A DNA stretch of 64,000 nucleotides from Branchiostoma floridae (lineage: Eukaryota; Chordata; Leptocardii; Amphioxiformes; Branchiostomatidae), in contig NC_049983.1 in the NCBI RefSeq assembly GCF_000003815.2, positions 24,494,634-24,558,633 of the forward strand, given 5' to 3'. The position numbers and the translations under genes were made by a program. This document shows, piece after piece, positions 46,811 through 59,854 of this stretch (position 1 is the first letter of the stretch; the number at the start of each line of letters is the position of its first letter). The notes beneath the pieces were generated by a model, which was given only the letters and a program-made list of their open reading frames with translations, had not been told where the DNA came from and searched no databases.

Positions 46811-49049
46811 TATAAGAATAGCCATTGAATCTTTGCAGCAAAAAATATATCTTGGGAATAGATGTTTCGAGAGATGTCATCCTTAATCCCACTTTTTAAA
46901 CCTGAGTTCAATTTTAGGTACAGCTTCGGGAAGGGCAACACACATCACGCAAGTCGGTATCAACAGTTGTAACGTTGAGGCAAAGAGGGCTTTTATTTTG
47001 CTAACATTGTCATTAGTCCCTGTGTAGTTTGGACCATCACAAGAGTGTTGTACAGTTGGATGGATGTCTCACTTGTCGAACGTTAAGTGTGGTTAGAAAC
47101 TGCGGAGCTGCAGTAAACTGGTTCCTACCAAGCCGGCTTGATCACGGGATCATCCCGATTGTCTCAGCACGTCCATCATGGCAGGGTTATCAGTTTTTTG
47201 TTACCGTGGAGAGCTCTTGAAGGGAAGGGTTGATGTATTGGTGTTATTACTGAGGATTAGGGAGAAGCATCCAAAGCTCCCGCACTTGAGGCTTTATTGA
47301 CAACATGACAATTCGCTGCTATGCACTGAGCCCGATTGATAGATGTAGAAGATACACGTTATTCATCACCTAACAAGTCAGGAAAAACGCAACAATTTAC
47401 AGCAATGTGGTATAATACAACTCTGTAACACTGTCAAGCGGACTTGGCCATTTCTCTTGTTTGCTATTTATCGTAATACGTTTATGCTTTCAAAAATTGT
47501 TAGGTGGGGCTATTTGTTTACGCAAATAATTCTACGTGCTGAGTGTTGACTATCAACCTTATAATTTCTGCTGACGTCCGCTAGATTTATACTAGCAGCA
47601 TATATCATTCTTCTACACTAATATTTCAAAGTCTTCAAAAGTGCCCACAGTCATATTAGTCTTGAGGTTAAGGGAAAGATCACCTTCGTGGTGAAATCAA
47701 ATAATGGTCCATACATTCATAAATCATCTTGTTGAAGTGAGGCATACTTGACTGCATATTTGACATGGCTATGTTTCATACCTTCGCATGCATGGTAACA
47801 CTCAACCTATTTGAATAATTTCTGACGATTGATTGCACAGCGCATTTTATGCCAGCGCCCGACACACTTAAACACAGCATAGTGAAAATTTTCCCCAGTC
47901 TCCACCGCTCCGCTAGTGCTCTAGATGTTAGTCTGATTAATGGAATCAACACGCAGTTAGGGCGGCCAACCCTACGTGAAAAGTAATCTTCGCTCGCTCT
48001 TTAATCAGAAAGGCGTTTGTAGTTCCATCGGGGTCATTAGGCTGCCCTCCACTCGCTCTGCCGTGGGTGAGAATGGTAATTATCGCACTCCTTTGTGTAA
48101 CAAGAGAGGAACTTTGTCAGTCTCGGCGGCTTTATGCCCAACTTTATCGAGGCCACTGCTCGGTTGCTGGTAATCCGCGCCTGCCGTTTACTGGGGCGTT
48201 ATTAGCAGGAGAATTCGTGTTTTCTGGGAGAGTGTGAGAGAATTATGCTAGCCGATAACAGACTTACTTTGTAGATCAAATGACACGTGAGAAGAACACC
48301 AAATGATTAGATCGATGCGTGAGCACGGATGTGGACTTATCAATGCGGACTGGAAACAAATATTGTTGACGAAATAACACTTGGTAACACGTTTAATAAA
48401 ACTGTGCTATGTTGTTCGTCGTGAATTTAAGGAATAAGGCACATGCATTCAGTGGTCAAATCAACAAGTTTCTGGATTAGCATGTCGTTATCGCTCATGT
48501 TAAACGTACTTTCCAACTCACAACTATTTCTTTGATTTTATTGGCACCTGTTAAACATACCATTCATTTTTCACAAATAGTTTATTTTATTGCAAGCTAT
48601 AGCAAACCTTAAAAATCTATTTTATTCTTATCAGCATTCTATCCTAATTCATTCTGGCCTGAATTCATATTCGGTTATTTGGATTACATCATATTTTAAT
48701 ATAAGCGAAATGATTGACGTAAAATGAAGGAAAGTAATTTATGCCACGCATTTTTGGATGGATTGTTTAATTTTGCCAAAATAGTCACTTAAGATGTACC
48801 CAGGATATGCAAAGATTCTGTTTCAGTCATGTCTATTCCCTTATCAAAAGATAAAAAAACACCAGAAAATGCAATGAAGATCGATTATGCATCTCTTAAT
48901 TTATAAGGTTACAAGTACTCCTGAAAAGAGGTTGAGAGTCATCACCTTCATTATCATCCTTTACATATATACTTTACCACTTATACCAGTAGATAACAGC
49001 TTATGTCCCGACAAGTTTTTTATGTGTCCCTGAATTCACTTAAATGCTG

Positions 49050-49253
49050 TAAATGCATTTACGTTCGCGGGTATTTAATTTCGCGGTAGCGGGAAAAGGG
49101 ACTTTTCGCGTTGGTTTTGGTTCGCGGTAGAACCATGCACTGTAGTCTCTTACTGCCATGGAAAATGTTCGCGGTGGTTTTAAGTTCGCGATGAACCGGC
49201 CACCACGAAAACCGCGAACATTAGACCACCGCGAAAGTTTCTGCATTTACAGT
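49050..49253. mobile_element. MITE family 3 (TTCGCGG hairpin), copy 3
   Basis: TTCGCGGTAGCGGGAAAA, ATGTTCGCGGTGGTTTTAAG, and the inverse ACCGCGAACATT..ACCACCGCGAAAGTTT, ending CTGCATTTACAGTA. The best-preserved copy of this family here. Confidence 0.8.
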
Positions 49254-49926
49254 ATATAAATTAGCAGAAACATCAAAGTCCGTAGATGTACAGCACCGTT
49301 GAGTATGTGTTCATTGTGCCACTTCGTTGTGTAATCAGGCTGCATCCAGACCATGTCGCTGTGGAGTTAAGGTTTTTAATATGCATTCCGTGATGGAACA
49401 TTAGGATCAGTCTGCTGTGACCTGACAGTAACGTAGGCACCAAGGCTGTCTTAAAGTGATTCCGAGAATAGACAAGGAAGACAAGCTTCTCTAAATCATA
49501 ATACCTGGATAAACGAAATGCTCGGTTTTGAAAATCCCAATTTGAGGTTCGTTTAGTTCATAGAAAGAACTTCTTTATTTCGCCACATGCAACATAAGTT
49601 TTTACAACGCCTCAAAATAAACTTTAACAATCATCGATAAAGTCCGCACGTAAAGTAAATACAAATTCAATTTCTATCAAGTCAAATGCATCGTTTAGCT
49701 TGGGGTCATGCATACCGGATATCAAATTTCCAAGTTTTCTTGCTTGGTTGGTTGGTTGGTTGGTAAAAGGGAATACTCTGTCATCATTCTAACTAAAGCA
49801 AGAAAAAGCACACTAATACAAAGAAAATGGTTGTGTCCAAATGAAGAGTTGACGTCTGGCAGCTCTGGCGTATCGAACAAACAATCACTCAAGACATGGC
49901 AATAAGGCGGGGTGTTGTTGATTAAT

Positions 49927-49947
49927 GGGGTGGGGGTGGGGTGGGGG
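49927..49947 (+). other. G-quadruplex-type motif
   Basis: Four runs of 4-5 G separated by single T, the strictest form of the G4 consensus. It lies on the plus strand, that is, the non-transcribed orientation relative to gene B's RNA, so the RNA would carry the C-rich strand. Confidence 0.85.
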
Positions 49948-50135
49948 CTGTCCGAGATGAAGTCATCCCGACCGTGAAGACATCATCCATCTTTGACGTC
50001 GAAGTAAGAGACCTGTGGTCTCAAGAAATCGCTGATAAAACTTGTGACAGCGTGAGTCAGAGTTATCCACGATGATGTTAAATGTAAATCTCGCACTCCG
50101 GACCATGCCAGGAGATCGGCCGGCGCAGCAGCAGA

Positions 50136-50290
50136 GATGTGTGTGTGTGCGTGCGTGCGTGTATGTGTGTGTGTGTTTGTGTGTGTGAGTGTGTGCGTGT
50201 GTGTGTGAGATAGATTATGTGTGTGTGATTCTGTGTGTGATTCTGTGTGTTTGTACTTATATGTGTGTGTATGTGTGTTTGTTTGTTTGG
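50136..50290. repeat. Interrupted (GT)n microsatellite
   Basis: About 150 bp of GTGTGTG with GC, AT and TTTG interruptions. A 40-bp duplication (GGGAGT.AGGTATCTTA.ATC) follows at about 50288-50360. Confidence 0.9.
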
Positions 50291-53200
50291 GAGTAAGGTA
50301 TCTTACATCGTCTATTTTGCCATAGATGTTTGTGTGGGAGTGAGGTATCTTAAATCGTCCATTTCAACATAACTGTAATCTAAACGATTTTCATCTGCAC
50401 AAAGTTAATCAATGAGAGATCCTATTGCCTGCTCATCGCCTCATAATAGAAGAGCTTCTTAGCTAGCAACAACAACCTGCTTTAATCAGGTTACGTGTAA
50501 TTAGTTGTAACAAACTACCGGTAACACTCCAGTAGACAGCGCTTCATCATTGGGAGGTACAGTTGAGCGAATATTCTGCAGTAGCCAACAAAATGTGACA
50601 TTACATATTGAAAATGACGATAGAGCTTTGTATGATTCCTTTTTACCCATCGGTTGTGAGAGGAGGCTAAATGATTGAGTAGTCATAGGTTATACCTAGA
50701 CCACGTTTCTAATATAACTACGTCTCTTTCAGTAAAGTCGAAGGTGGTCTCAACCAACAACCACTAAAGGGACTTAAGAAAAGGAACATAAGCAAACCAT
50801 TGTTCAACATTAAAAATTCGAGGTAAGCTAATTTTGGTGTTGTAAGACAGTGAAAGATCTTCAACATTAAAAGGCATGTTTGCCCAACAAGGACTAGTTT
50901 TTACTTTTCACAGTATTGATATTAAAATATCACAAATTCCAGGCTTTGAATTCTAGGCGAAATGCATGCATCGTGGAGACTATGAGAATTGTTGGAGGCT
51001 GCGAAAGACTCCTGGTTAGCAGAGCCAGATGTAATATTGGACTAGATATAACCCACGACTGCAGTTTCTTTGCTGCGCCACCGGTATTACTTTTCCTCTT
51101 TTCCTATCAGATCCGATGAATGATACTGCTATGTCTGCTTTATGATATTTATTACAGCAAGCCATTCAAAGTCGTATTAGGTCTCAAAATGAGATTTCTC
51201 GAGAAGAACCAAATTGAATGAAATAGGAACCGGATTCATGTTGGTGTTACTGTCACAATATAATGGAACCTTACAGACCATTAGGAAACGTATCACATAT
51301 TACAAAATTGAGATAACATGCGCAGGGCGTTGAGCCATGTATAGCACGTTTTTCGGGTGACCAGTATACCGGCTAAATACCTATTTCTGTATCTTTTGTA
51401 GAAGATGGAGAGAAAAGTGCCAACAACACGAATCCCTGCTATATCACTCTCGCGGCAAAGAAATAGAGGGCAGTGCTGTAGCTATTCTTGTGCCATATCA
51501 TGGAAATGAATCAACAATCCATAACACTTACGCCGTGTGGTGGTTCATGAGACTGACCTATTCATAATGGGTTTTTCTGACTCCCTTTTAAAGTCTTTCT
51601 TTAGAAAAAATGATGAGCCATCAGATGCATCATTGTGTACCAAGTACACTTAAATTCTCCTTCCACCGACTTAGATGTTGTCATGTCAGTGTCAGGTCGG
51701 CGCCAGAAAACTTGTGTCTGTGAGCCAAGGCGCCTGTCATTGCCCCTGCCGCTGCCGAGCTTATCGCCGTACCCACTTGCGCAGTCGTGGCGCGTTTTTT
51801 ATCACTGTCAGGAACTCTTCACTTAAATGATGCACTGTTCATCTAGACTGTCATAATATGTTGTGTTGGCTCCATCATCTTAGCAAAGAAGAGCTTAGCC
51901 AGTTGTCGTCAGATCACCATGGCAGTTTTATTAATATGAATGGAATTACTGCAATTAAGCCGATCACTATATATTACAATATGGACGACGGCCAAAATAT
52001 GATAGGACTTCTTGTAAAAAATTGTGGTCTGCTGGTGAGAGATCAGGCTTTTACGCAAAGTTTAGGTTATGAGAACACTTTTGGCATTCATACGTTCAGT
52101 TTAGGTCAACAACGTTCCATTTTTCTGTCTCTCTTCATATAAATGTATCCCTCTCTATAGGTTACTGTTTTACATTAAGAGACGCTACCAAATTGAAAAT
52201 ACATTGTACCTGCTCTCTCTGAGACCCCATGGGACCTATGCCTTCATCTCGTCGCTTGTTGGTGTTACTAGGTGTAAATGGGCTGTTTTGAGGCAATGAA
52301 TTATTTGTATAAACAATGAATAGTCAAAACTCGAGAGCTAAGGAATCTTGCAGGATGCAAAGCACAGTGGAAAAATATGAAGGAAGACTGAAAGCAGCTA
52401 CAGGACTTTCCAAAGATTATAGATGCAGAATCAGTGACCGATGATGATGAATAGAGTCCAAGGTCAGACGGGTGAACATAACGGAGGGTGGGAGGTCGTT
52501 GACCCCGCGCCTTATCCATCTAGATCTGTTGCAGCAGTTTGTGGTCTCCAGGGAGACATCTTCCAGGAAGCCGGAGCAACTTTGGTCATCAGAACGTTAT
52601 CAGACTTCACAGGCCAGCGCTTCTCCGGTATCAAGATATTAGGACCAGAGATTGCAATTTCGTAACGGCCACACACGTACATAAATTCTGATTATTCGCG
52701 TGTGGGTTGAAGTGATCTCCCTGCTTGTCTATGTCTATAAAAAAACCGCTTTGACAGTCAAGGACCTCACAGCTTATGCATAAAGAAGTGCGTTGCCAGG
52801 CAGCGTTGGCTAGAGACAGCGCGCAGTCAAATACACAATAAATTCAACGTTGACTACATATGCCCTTGCTGCAATAAAATGCTCTGTTCAAGTCCGTATA
52901 CGCTGATAAAGAAACAGTACGTTAATGAAAGCTAGATATCCGACGTAACAATGTTTACAGACGATTCGAATGTTATCAATGAACACAAATTATTAAATCT
53001 GCAAGTTCATTTTAGTGCCGCTGAAATAAAGTGCTAGATGCCACACGAAACGTTGGGGGGGGGGGGGGGTGTGTGAATAGAACCGTCTTTTGAGTGTAAC
53101 AGGCAGAACGACGCAAATATCTCAAATTTGATATTGAATTAGCGTCTAGTGGCAACAGGCATGAATGAGTCGTGTCCTAATTCGGATGCAACACGTTCTG

Positions 53201-54499
53201 CTTGCCAAAAATGTTGTTTATTGACTTTAAAACTAAAACTTAGTGCTCTTGCTCTTGTAACACAGGAATATAAATGAACCACACTAACGTTTTGCGTCTG
53301 TACCTAGTAAAACTAATCAATCCCTCCAAACCGCCGTAAATTGTGCAGTAGCTAGCTCTGTAGTTGTACTTCATAAAGAGTATATTTGCATCCTTGGGTG
53401 AGCACAACATGTGCATAAAATAGATATTAATGACAATATCGGGGTTTTCCTTTTCAAGAAGCACAGCCAAACGCAAAGTAGTCGTGACTTTGCAATTGTA
53501 AAATTCTATCAAAAGCTAAACATGACCAATTTATTCTATTAAAAGCTACACACGACCAATTTAAATCTAATTTTACAGCCAAAATGAAACATTAGGATTA
53601 TCGAAACGACAACATGATTATCACTGATTCCTTTTGACCGTTTGCAGCATTACATTTAACAGTATAAGGCCGGTGAGCTATGGTTTATGACTTAAGTATG
53701 TAATAAAGCACCGGCTTTGGTCACGAACCAAATAGGGTTGTTATACATGGGACATATGATGAAATTATTTCGTTACAGTAGAGAAAGTAAGCAGACCACT
53801 ACGCCATAAATTTAAGTATTTCAGTACGCACTGCCAGTAGGAAGGCGCCACAGTTCCGGTATATATGTACCAGTTGTATTTGCAATCCTATGGGAAAATG
53901 GAAAATATAGGCTGTCATTATGTCAGGAATCAAAACTTCAGACCATGATAATTTCCCACAAAAGTGCTGTCTATCGAATTTATTTCCAGCAAATTCTATT
54001 CGAACGTTCTGCAAATTTACAGGAGGAGCGCGTTCATTGGTCCTTTTGACTTAAAGATTTAGCTGACGATCGTATACACTTTTTACGGGGGATGCCAAAC
54101 ATCCCGGGATAGATTTTTTTAAACTAACACTCTATGAAACTAATGTGATCATCATGAATATCGATGCATCACATATAAGAAATTAAAACAGTACAACTGT
54201 AATGGTGACGCCGCTACCCTACCCCACATATCGTGTCTGTGTTATCTGTGAGTAGACAGGAAATGAAGTTCTCTTCGGAACTTGTGGAGAAGAGAACTAC
54301 AGAATATATGTACAAGGTGCGACCAGGTGTCTTCTGTTAGTTCATGACGTCACACTTTTGCACGTACAAAAGCTGAGCAACAGCGTCACCCAATATCTGA
54401 AAAAAATGGGCTGGGATGAATAGGTCAACAAACCCAGGACTCCTGCACCATACACGCAGCCAGGGCCTAGGACTTACCTCTGTAGAACAGATCTATCTC

Positions 54500-54960
54500 C
54501 AGGAACATGCTACAGTCATCACATCAGCTCTTGGCGACTCAAGCCTCAGAAGCAAAGCTAGATAGGGACGAAACTTTAAGCCACAAGTCTACTGGGAACT
54601 TTGATTCTAACAACGTTGTCAAAGAAACACGTACAGTAATGTCTAGTCTCAATCCAGAAGGCATTCAAGTAACCCTAGCAAAGCGAAGGAAAAGCTGTGT
54701 CAGAAGGTAAAAGCCCATCTTCGACAGTCAGAAGACAAGAAGATAAAGGAACACTACAGAGAACGCTTACAGAACAGGGGAACTGGATTGAACTGGTTGA
54801 ACTTGAGAAGTCTGATACAAAATGGAGAAGCTCTCTGTGCAAAAGCCCTCGAGGCGTCTTTGAGTTTGCCCTGAGTGGCATGGTCAATTGGCTGCCTACA
54901 GGTTGTACTGGGTCCGGTGTAAAAAGGTGCTGTCTTCTAACTGCCCTCTATGCTAATAGT
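54500..54960 (+). pseudogene. Non-LTR retrotransposon remnant (C-terminal part)
   Basis: One frame encodes WIELVELEKSDTKWRSSL, then KSPRGVFEFALSGMVNWLPT. After a frameshift a second frame gives RLYWVRCKKVLSSNCPLC and then stops. W..L..LE..D..W, PRGV..FA, LPT followed by a Trp and Arg/Lys stretch and CPLC is the end of the reverse transcriptase and zinc-knuckle region seen in several non-LTR elements. The frameshifts and stops show it is dead. The clade is not assigned. A preceding frame (from 54507) rich in Glu, Ser and Lys may be part of the same element. Confidence 0.55.
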
Positions 54961-56945
54961 GCAATACTCAATAGTGTAATATACTAGTTTTGCCATCTTC
55001 TTGTTAAATATGTTTAAAGAATTTTAGAACAGTTTCCGCATGTGTTTTAGCAGTTCGACACTCACGTTTTGAACATGTATTACCTAGCACCCTCTGAATT
55101 CCCTATTTCCCACAGAAAGTTTTTTCCTGTGTCATTCATCTTGAATGTCCTTGTATGTCTGCCCAAGACAAATAAAGATGATTTTAAATCACAAGAAGTG
55201 AAAAGTCAGGTCTGCCATCAAATATCCCCAACAAAGGCTTTGAAATGTATTAAACACATCTTTCACGATTTCCCATTGTGAAATATAGATACAGGTGTCA
55301 ACTGTTGCATCTCCGAGGTATAACATGCCTAGTGCCAGAAAAAAATAGCGGCTCCATACTAACCTACACCCCGCAGGCGCATAACGAGAAGTACACGTCA
55401 ACTGTTAAGAAATGTTTAGAGACTTAGGCTACAGTTCCAGAAAACAAGTCGGGCACATTCCCAGCTCCTCATTTCGCCCCCCTCCCAATGTAATATCTTT
55501 TGTGTGTTCATCCGTGCAGCCACGTACTCAAGCTTATCTATACTTGCTAAGTACCTGATTGCATGACCGGGTCGTAATTTGCTCTCATCACACCAGTGAA
55601 CCGCCGCTATGTATTCCCGTCTCGCGCCACTTTCGTGATATCTGCCTGTCCAAAATCCAATTTCTATCTTGTCTGACCCGGCAGCAGTTGGGGTTATTCG
55701 GTTTGAGAAGCTCTTACCAGACTTTGTTTAACTCCACTTTCTTAAGAAACGTTACTCTTCAAACCACACCGATCTCCACGACAGCGGATAATTGAGGTCC
55801 TGGAGGTTAGGTGGGTTCGTAGAGGAGAGTAAAACAATAATGGTTCCGGCTTATTAGGTCAGAGAGGGGGGTTAAACCCGTGATTGAGCTGCTTTCAGCG
55901 AATCATAATGCAGCCACTCTTTCCCGGCATTGCCAATCAACTCTGCCATACAAAACGCGAAGCTGGAGCTTTTTTTTGTTATTCAAATGTAGAGACAAAT
56001 GCAGACATAGCGATGACGCACTCAAGAACAAACGCTCTTATATTGGCGCCATCACTAGTCATATATACAAATTCATAAGGTATAAAATAGCGTGTAGAGA
56101 TGTAAAGAATTATGCAGGACAAGATAATAAAGGACAAAATACAAGAAACTGAATTGATAGCGCAAAGCTGGAGCATTCGCAGATGTTGGATCTGTTTTCT
56201 GTTATCTTAAATTAAAATAATCATTTTAGGTCTTTATTGATACGGCATACTATTTAAAATTGCCTAATACATTTTATTTATTAGATATAAGTTAACTCTA
56301 TCTGATTTTATAACTCTATCTGATTTTACTTGAGCAGCGCAATTATTGTACGATGACCTAGACAAGTTAGTTATTGTTGAACATGGGTGACAATACCCTG
56401 CCATGAGAGTGAGAAGGTGTGCATTGAGAATTTTTTTTCCAGTTTGCAAAAATGATAGTCACTCCTTGGCTCATCGCAACAGCAATCATGTATATTAAAT
56501 CACTGTGCAATGTATTTTTGTGTACACTATCGAGGTGTTATCATATACACTCACATTTACACATACGAGGATGGCTTCTAAAACGTGACTCATCAATAGT
56601 ATCATCCCTGACTCCCTGCAGTATTTACCAATAGCTCTATTTGATACTTTACCAAGGCAATATTCCCAATCGAATAAATGCATAGCCAGATATTAGTGCA
56701 TATTAACATGTATTTCCTAATCATTGCCGGCTCTTCACCAAGTTAGCATTATGAAGCTACCTCTGATAACCTACCGTAAAACTTCAGTAAGCGGTGATAT
56801 GAAGCGTATTTAGGTCAAGATGTCTTTGCAGATATTTCGTAATGTGTGCTAATGAATACCCTTTTTTTAATGATTAATCACTGACAAAATGAGCAATTCG
56901 TATAAACTATATAATCCAAATATCATGCTTTTCCAATGTGCAGGT

Positions 56946-57210
56946 ACAATGGCAGAGTGGGTAGAGTGTTCGCTCTGCATTCGGTCGGTCATGAGTTCAA
57001 TCCTTCACCAACCACCCCACCGCATCCATACGTATACCAAAGAGCTTAAAAATGGCACATGCTGCTTTCTTTGCTTCGCACTCAGCACTAATAAAGAAGG
57101 GTGTAGGAATTAAAACACTATTGAGGAAGAGTTTGGGGGTTAAAAACACGTGTTGTCCGGGGGCTACATAAATTGAAACAGGCGCTACCCCTAGGCATCT
57201 ACTGCAAATG
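56946..57210 (+). repeat. tRNA-derived SINE
   Basis: The head has GGCAGAGTGGGTAGAGTG (A box-like) and, about 35 bp later, GAGTTCAATCC (B box-like, consensus GGTTCGANTCC). It continues into a tail with TGCTTTCTTTGCTTCGCACT. tRNA-like but not foldable as an intact tRNA. Confidence 0.65.
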
Positions 57211-57939
57211 CAACTTTAACTTTTACCACGCTTACAATCGCTACAAGTTCCACGCTTTCAAACGATTAATTATATTTCATCAGCAGCTGTAAAGTTTGGT
57301 CACGTAACGACGGCAATGTTGTAATGTTGATAATTCAGGATGAGTGCCTTTGGGTTTATGTATCCATGTGATAGCAAAGCAAAGAAGAAATGCATATCCA
57401 CGGCACTAATATTTGATGACTAACTAATGTGTGTTTTGAATGCGAATGCTTGTATAATTCTACATGTTAGTCTACTAGTAGATGTTATTGTCACCAGACT
57501 TATTTTACCAACTATGGGAATTGAATACTCATATCTGTTACACTGATAATTGATCTACACAAGCATCACCGGACTGTTGCAACATAGCCTGAGGACTTCC
57601 AGTAATCGTCTATTTTTGCCCTCCCTCTCAAAAAAAGAAGCATCAACAATAAAACTACTGCAATATTTTCAGGACACGCCCTTCAGGCATAGTTATACTA
57701 AGCTACTGCAATATTTTCAAGCTATTGCAATATTTACAGAACATGCCCTTCGGACATAGTCATGACTTGACATGATGCTGACATGATATGTACAGACTTC
57801 TGGCTTACGTTCATGTTTACCTGCTAATTACGTCTGAGATTTTAATTTCCACACGATATGTACAGAAAAAAAGAACGTTCTTGGTGGGAGACTATGTTGG
57901 CACCAAATCCGTAGTATTTTTTTGGTACACAATTTAGAG

Positions 57940-58085
57940 ATTAGCCGAAGACGCTCGGTGCGAGACACCGTCAGTAAAAGTCGTGTAAAGTGACTTTCTC
58001 AAGGGTACAGCGTCGGGACATGGTGGGTATCGAACTTGGGACCCTTTCGATTCCGAGCCGAACGCTCTACCAGTTACGCCAAACT
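57940..58085 (-). repeat. tRNA-derived SINE, opposite orientation
   Basis: On the minus strand: TGGCGTAACTGGTAGAGCGT (A box region), then CCAAGTTCGATACCC (B box), then a body CCCTTGAGAAAGTCACTTTA. The last phrase resembles the CCTTGGGAAAGGCAC body common in deuterostome SINEs. Confidence 0.75.
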
Positions 58086-58933
58086 AACGCCACTCATGCC
58101 ACACTAACGATATGGGCAGATGTTGTGGACAATGATGAAACCAAGAGAACTTATTGACACAAAGTAGAGTTCTGTATAATATAATTGCAAATTGGTCCTA
58201 TGGAGTAAGTTTTTTTTGGAGCTCATGTGAGAATAATTTCATAAGCTTATTGCACTATAAATATTTATATAAAATCTGGTGTGTTTGAATATATAATATC
58301 TTTATTGTACGTTCAAGCCCAAAGGCTAATTGCAAAAATGAAACAAAGACGAGATTTATACATACATCTACAGGAAACATAATGCCTTCTAAATTTCCCT
58401 TTTCTTAAGCTATTTCATGGGTCTGACTTCTTTTCCGTATGCAGTGGGAAATGATCATTTTAGATTAAATCTGTATAGGAAATATCGAAATAGCAAATGA
58501 TTATCCACGGGGAGCGAAAACCCTGTGCATGGGCAAATGCAGGAACAGATCCCAGCGTTGTTTCATATTAGCAGAACTACTGCTGCGGTGGACTGAACAC
58601 CAAGGATTCATTCCTTAAAGATCAATGTGTGTTTGATCTACACATATTATTATATTCATACTTTTTTATATACAACGGACAAATCAGGCCTAAGCTAGCA
58701 ATAGAAGGGGAAGATTCTGTTGCGGTATCTTCGGTATTGCTTACAGGTTTGTCAACTTGTCAAAATGTCATACAGATTGTAACCTCGAGGCTGAATTGGT
58801 GTAATAACATCACATTTTGAGTAAAATAAAGCAAGTAAAATTACTAACACATTGATTAACAACTGTACTTAAAAAATACTAGTTTAGAGTAAATAGTTGT
58901 ATTGTGTTGTGTTGTGTTGTGTCGTGTTCTTAC

Positions 58934-59071
58934 CTGTTTCGTATTTGACAAGTTTGGCGACCGTGTTATAATCTCCGACGGTGAACTGGGAGAGGTCCAG
59001 CCGGCCCAGCCCGGTCACGGAGGCGTTCCCAGCTTTCCAACCCAACTCCAATTCCTCGTCGGTATAGCCAT
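58934..59071 (-). CDS. Gene B exon 6: strands 8-10 and loop C
   Basis: The exon is 138 bp, with acceptor GTGTTTCAG|ATGGC and donor ACAG|GTAAGA. It encodes GYTDEELELGWKAG, then VTGLGRLDLSQF and ends KLVKYETG. GYT..E.E..W..G and L.QF are family hallmarks of this exon. The KYET start of loop C is completed as TGNY by the next exon. Compared with beta subunits the binding-site Phe is replaced by Tyr, and Thr and Tyr are kept at the next two contact positions. The acceptor is copied several times in the minisatellite just upstream. Confidence 0.92.
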
Positions 59072-59760
59072 CTGAAACACAGCCAAGACACAGCATGAGT
59101 TTCTGTGCATCTTTTCTATGCCGGTTTATTATGTTTATTAGACACTCCCAGTCAGTCGAGAAAACAGCATAAGGCCTTATAGCAAGTTTCTATGCATCTT
59201 TGCTATATCGTACTATCTAAAACACAGCGAGGGAACAACATAAGTCCTTTCAGTAAGTTTATAGTTCTATGCATTTTTGCTATACCGTGCCACCTGCAAC
59301 TGTGAGAAAACAACACATGTCCTTTCAGCAATTTCCTCTGTATCTTTACTATACCGTGTAATTACGTTTATTAGAAACGCACGGTCAGTATAGCCATCTG
59401 AAACAGCGAGGAGACAACATGAGTCATTTCAGCACGATTATATGCACTTTTGTATACATTGTATTTATGTTTATTAGAAACGCAGTCAGTAAGGCCATCT
59501 GAAACACAGCGAAGAAACAGTCTAGGTCCTTTCCACAAGTTTCTATGCATCTTTGCTATATCGTGTAAGCATTCATTATGACTAGAAACGCACAGCCAAA
59601 ACAGCCATCTAAATCAGCGAGAAAACTACATATGTCATGTTGGCTGTTTTCTCTGCAACATCCGAATACTTTGTAGTTCTATACATAGATACAAACTCAG
59701 ATTTCACAGTAAATTTTTTTTTCCTCGGCGGGAAAGCCCTCTGAAACGAAGAGAGTAAAG
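59072..59760. repeat. About 100-bp minisatellite repeating the exon 6 acceptor of gene B
   Basis: Acceptor-like junctions on the minus strand (TTTCAG|ATGGC or close) occur at 59071 (real), about 59215, 59294, 59397, 59498, 59608 and 59740. Spacing is mostly 79-144 bp. Between them recur TTTATTAGAAACGC, GTCCTTTC.GCAA and CTATGCATCTTTGCTATA. The array lies in the upstream intron and touches exon 6. Confidence 0.85.
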
Positions 59761-59854
59761 GACATAAGTCCTGTCGACTGTTTTGTCTGTAACCTTCCAA
59801 TACTTTGTAGTTTTGAGGGTCCGAGGGTCGAAGACAGATAATAATTCACACTGT

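Larger units (their letters stand above)
43083..58933 (-). other. Intron 6 of gene B (about 15.9 kb)
   Basis: Separates the loop C exon from the M1 exon. Its contents are listed individually: a piggyBac-like MITE, MITE family 3 copies, a G-tract foldback with CRE motifs, a palindrome with an N gap, (GT)n DNA, a retrotransposon remnant and SINEs. The stretches 47000-49000, 50400-54400 and 55000-56900 contain no feature that I could support. Confidence 0.8.
40405..59071 (-). other. Gene B: GABA-A/rho-like receptor subunit gene, 3' part
   Basis: This entry gives the gene span. Exons on the minus strand are 58934-59071, 42930-43082, 41317-41540 and 40405-40812, in phases that join without a stop. 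The first two lengths (138 and 153 bp) are those of GABA-A exons 6 and 7. The encoded part covers loop C through M4. It is predicted to form part of a pentameric chloride channel at the plasma membrane. The pre-M2 sequence VPAR is the anion-selectivity signature of the family. Loop C TGNY keeps the Thr and Tyr that line the GABA site in beta and rho subunits. LSQF resembles rho (beta has LPQF). The 5' exons, including the Cys-loop exon, were not found and should lie past the right edge. Confidence 0.9.

Noticed and set aside
56946-57010. A functional tRNA gene
   Set aside because: A and B box-like words are present, but the arms do not pair as a full cloverleaf and a SINE tail follows.
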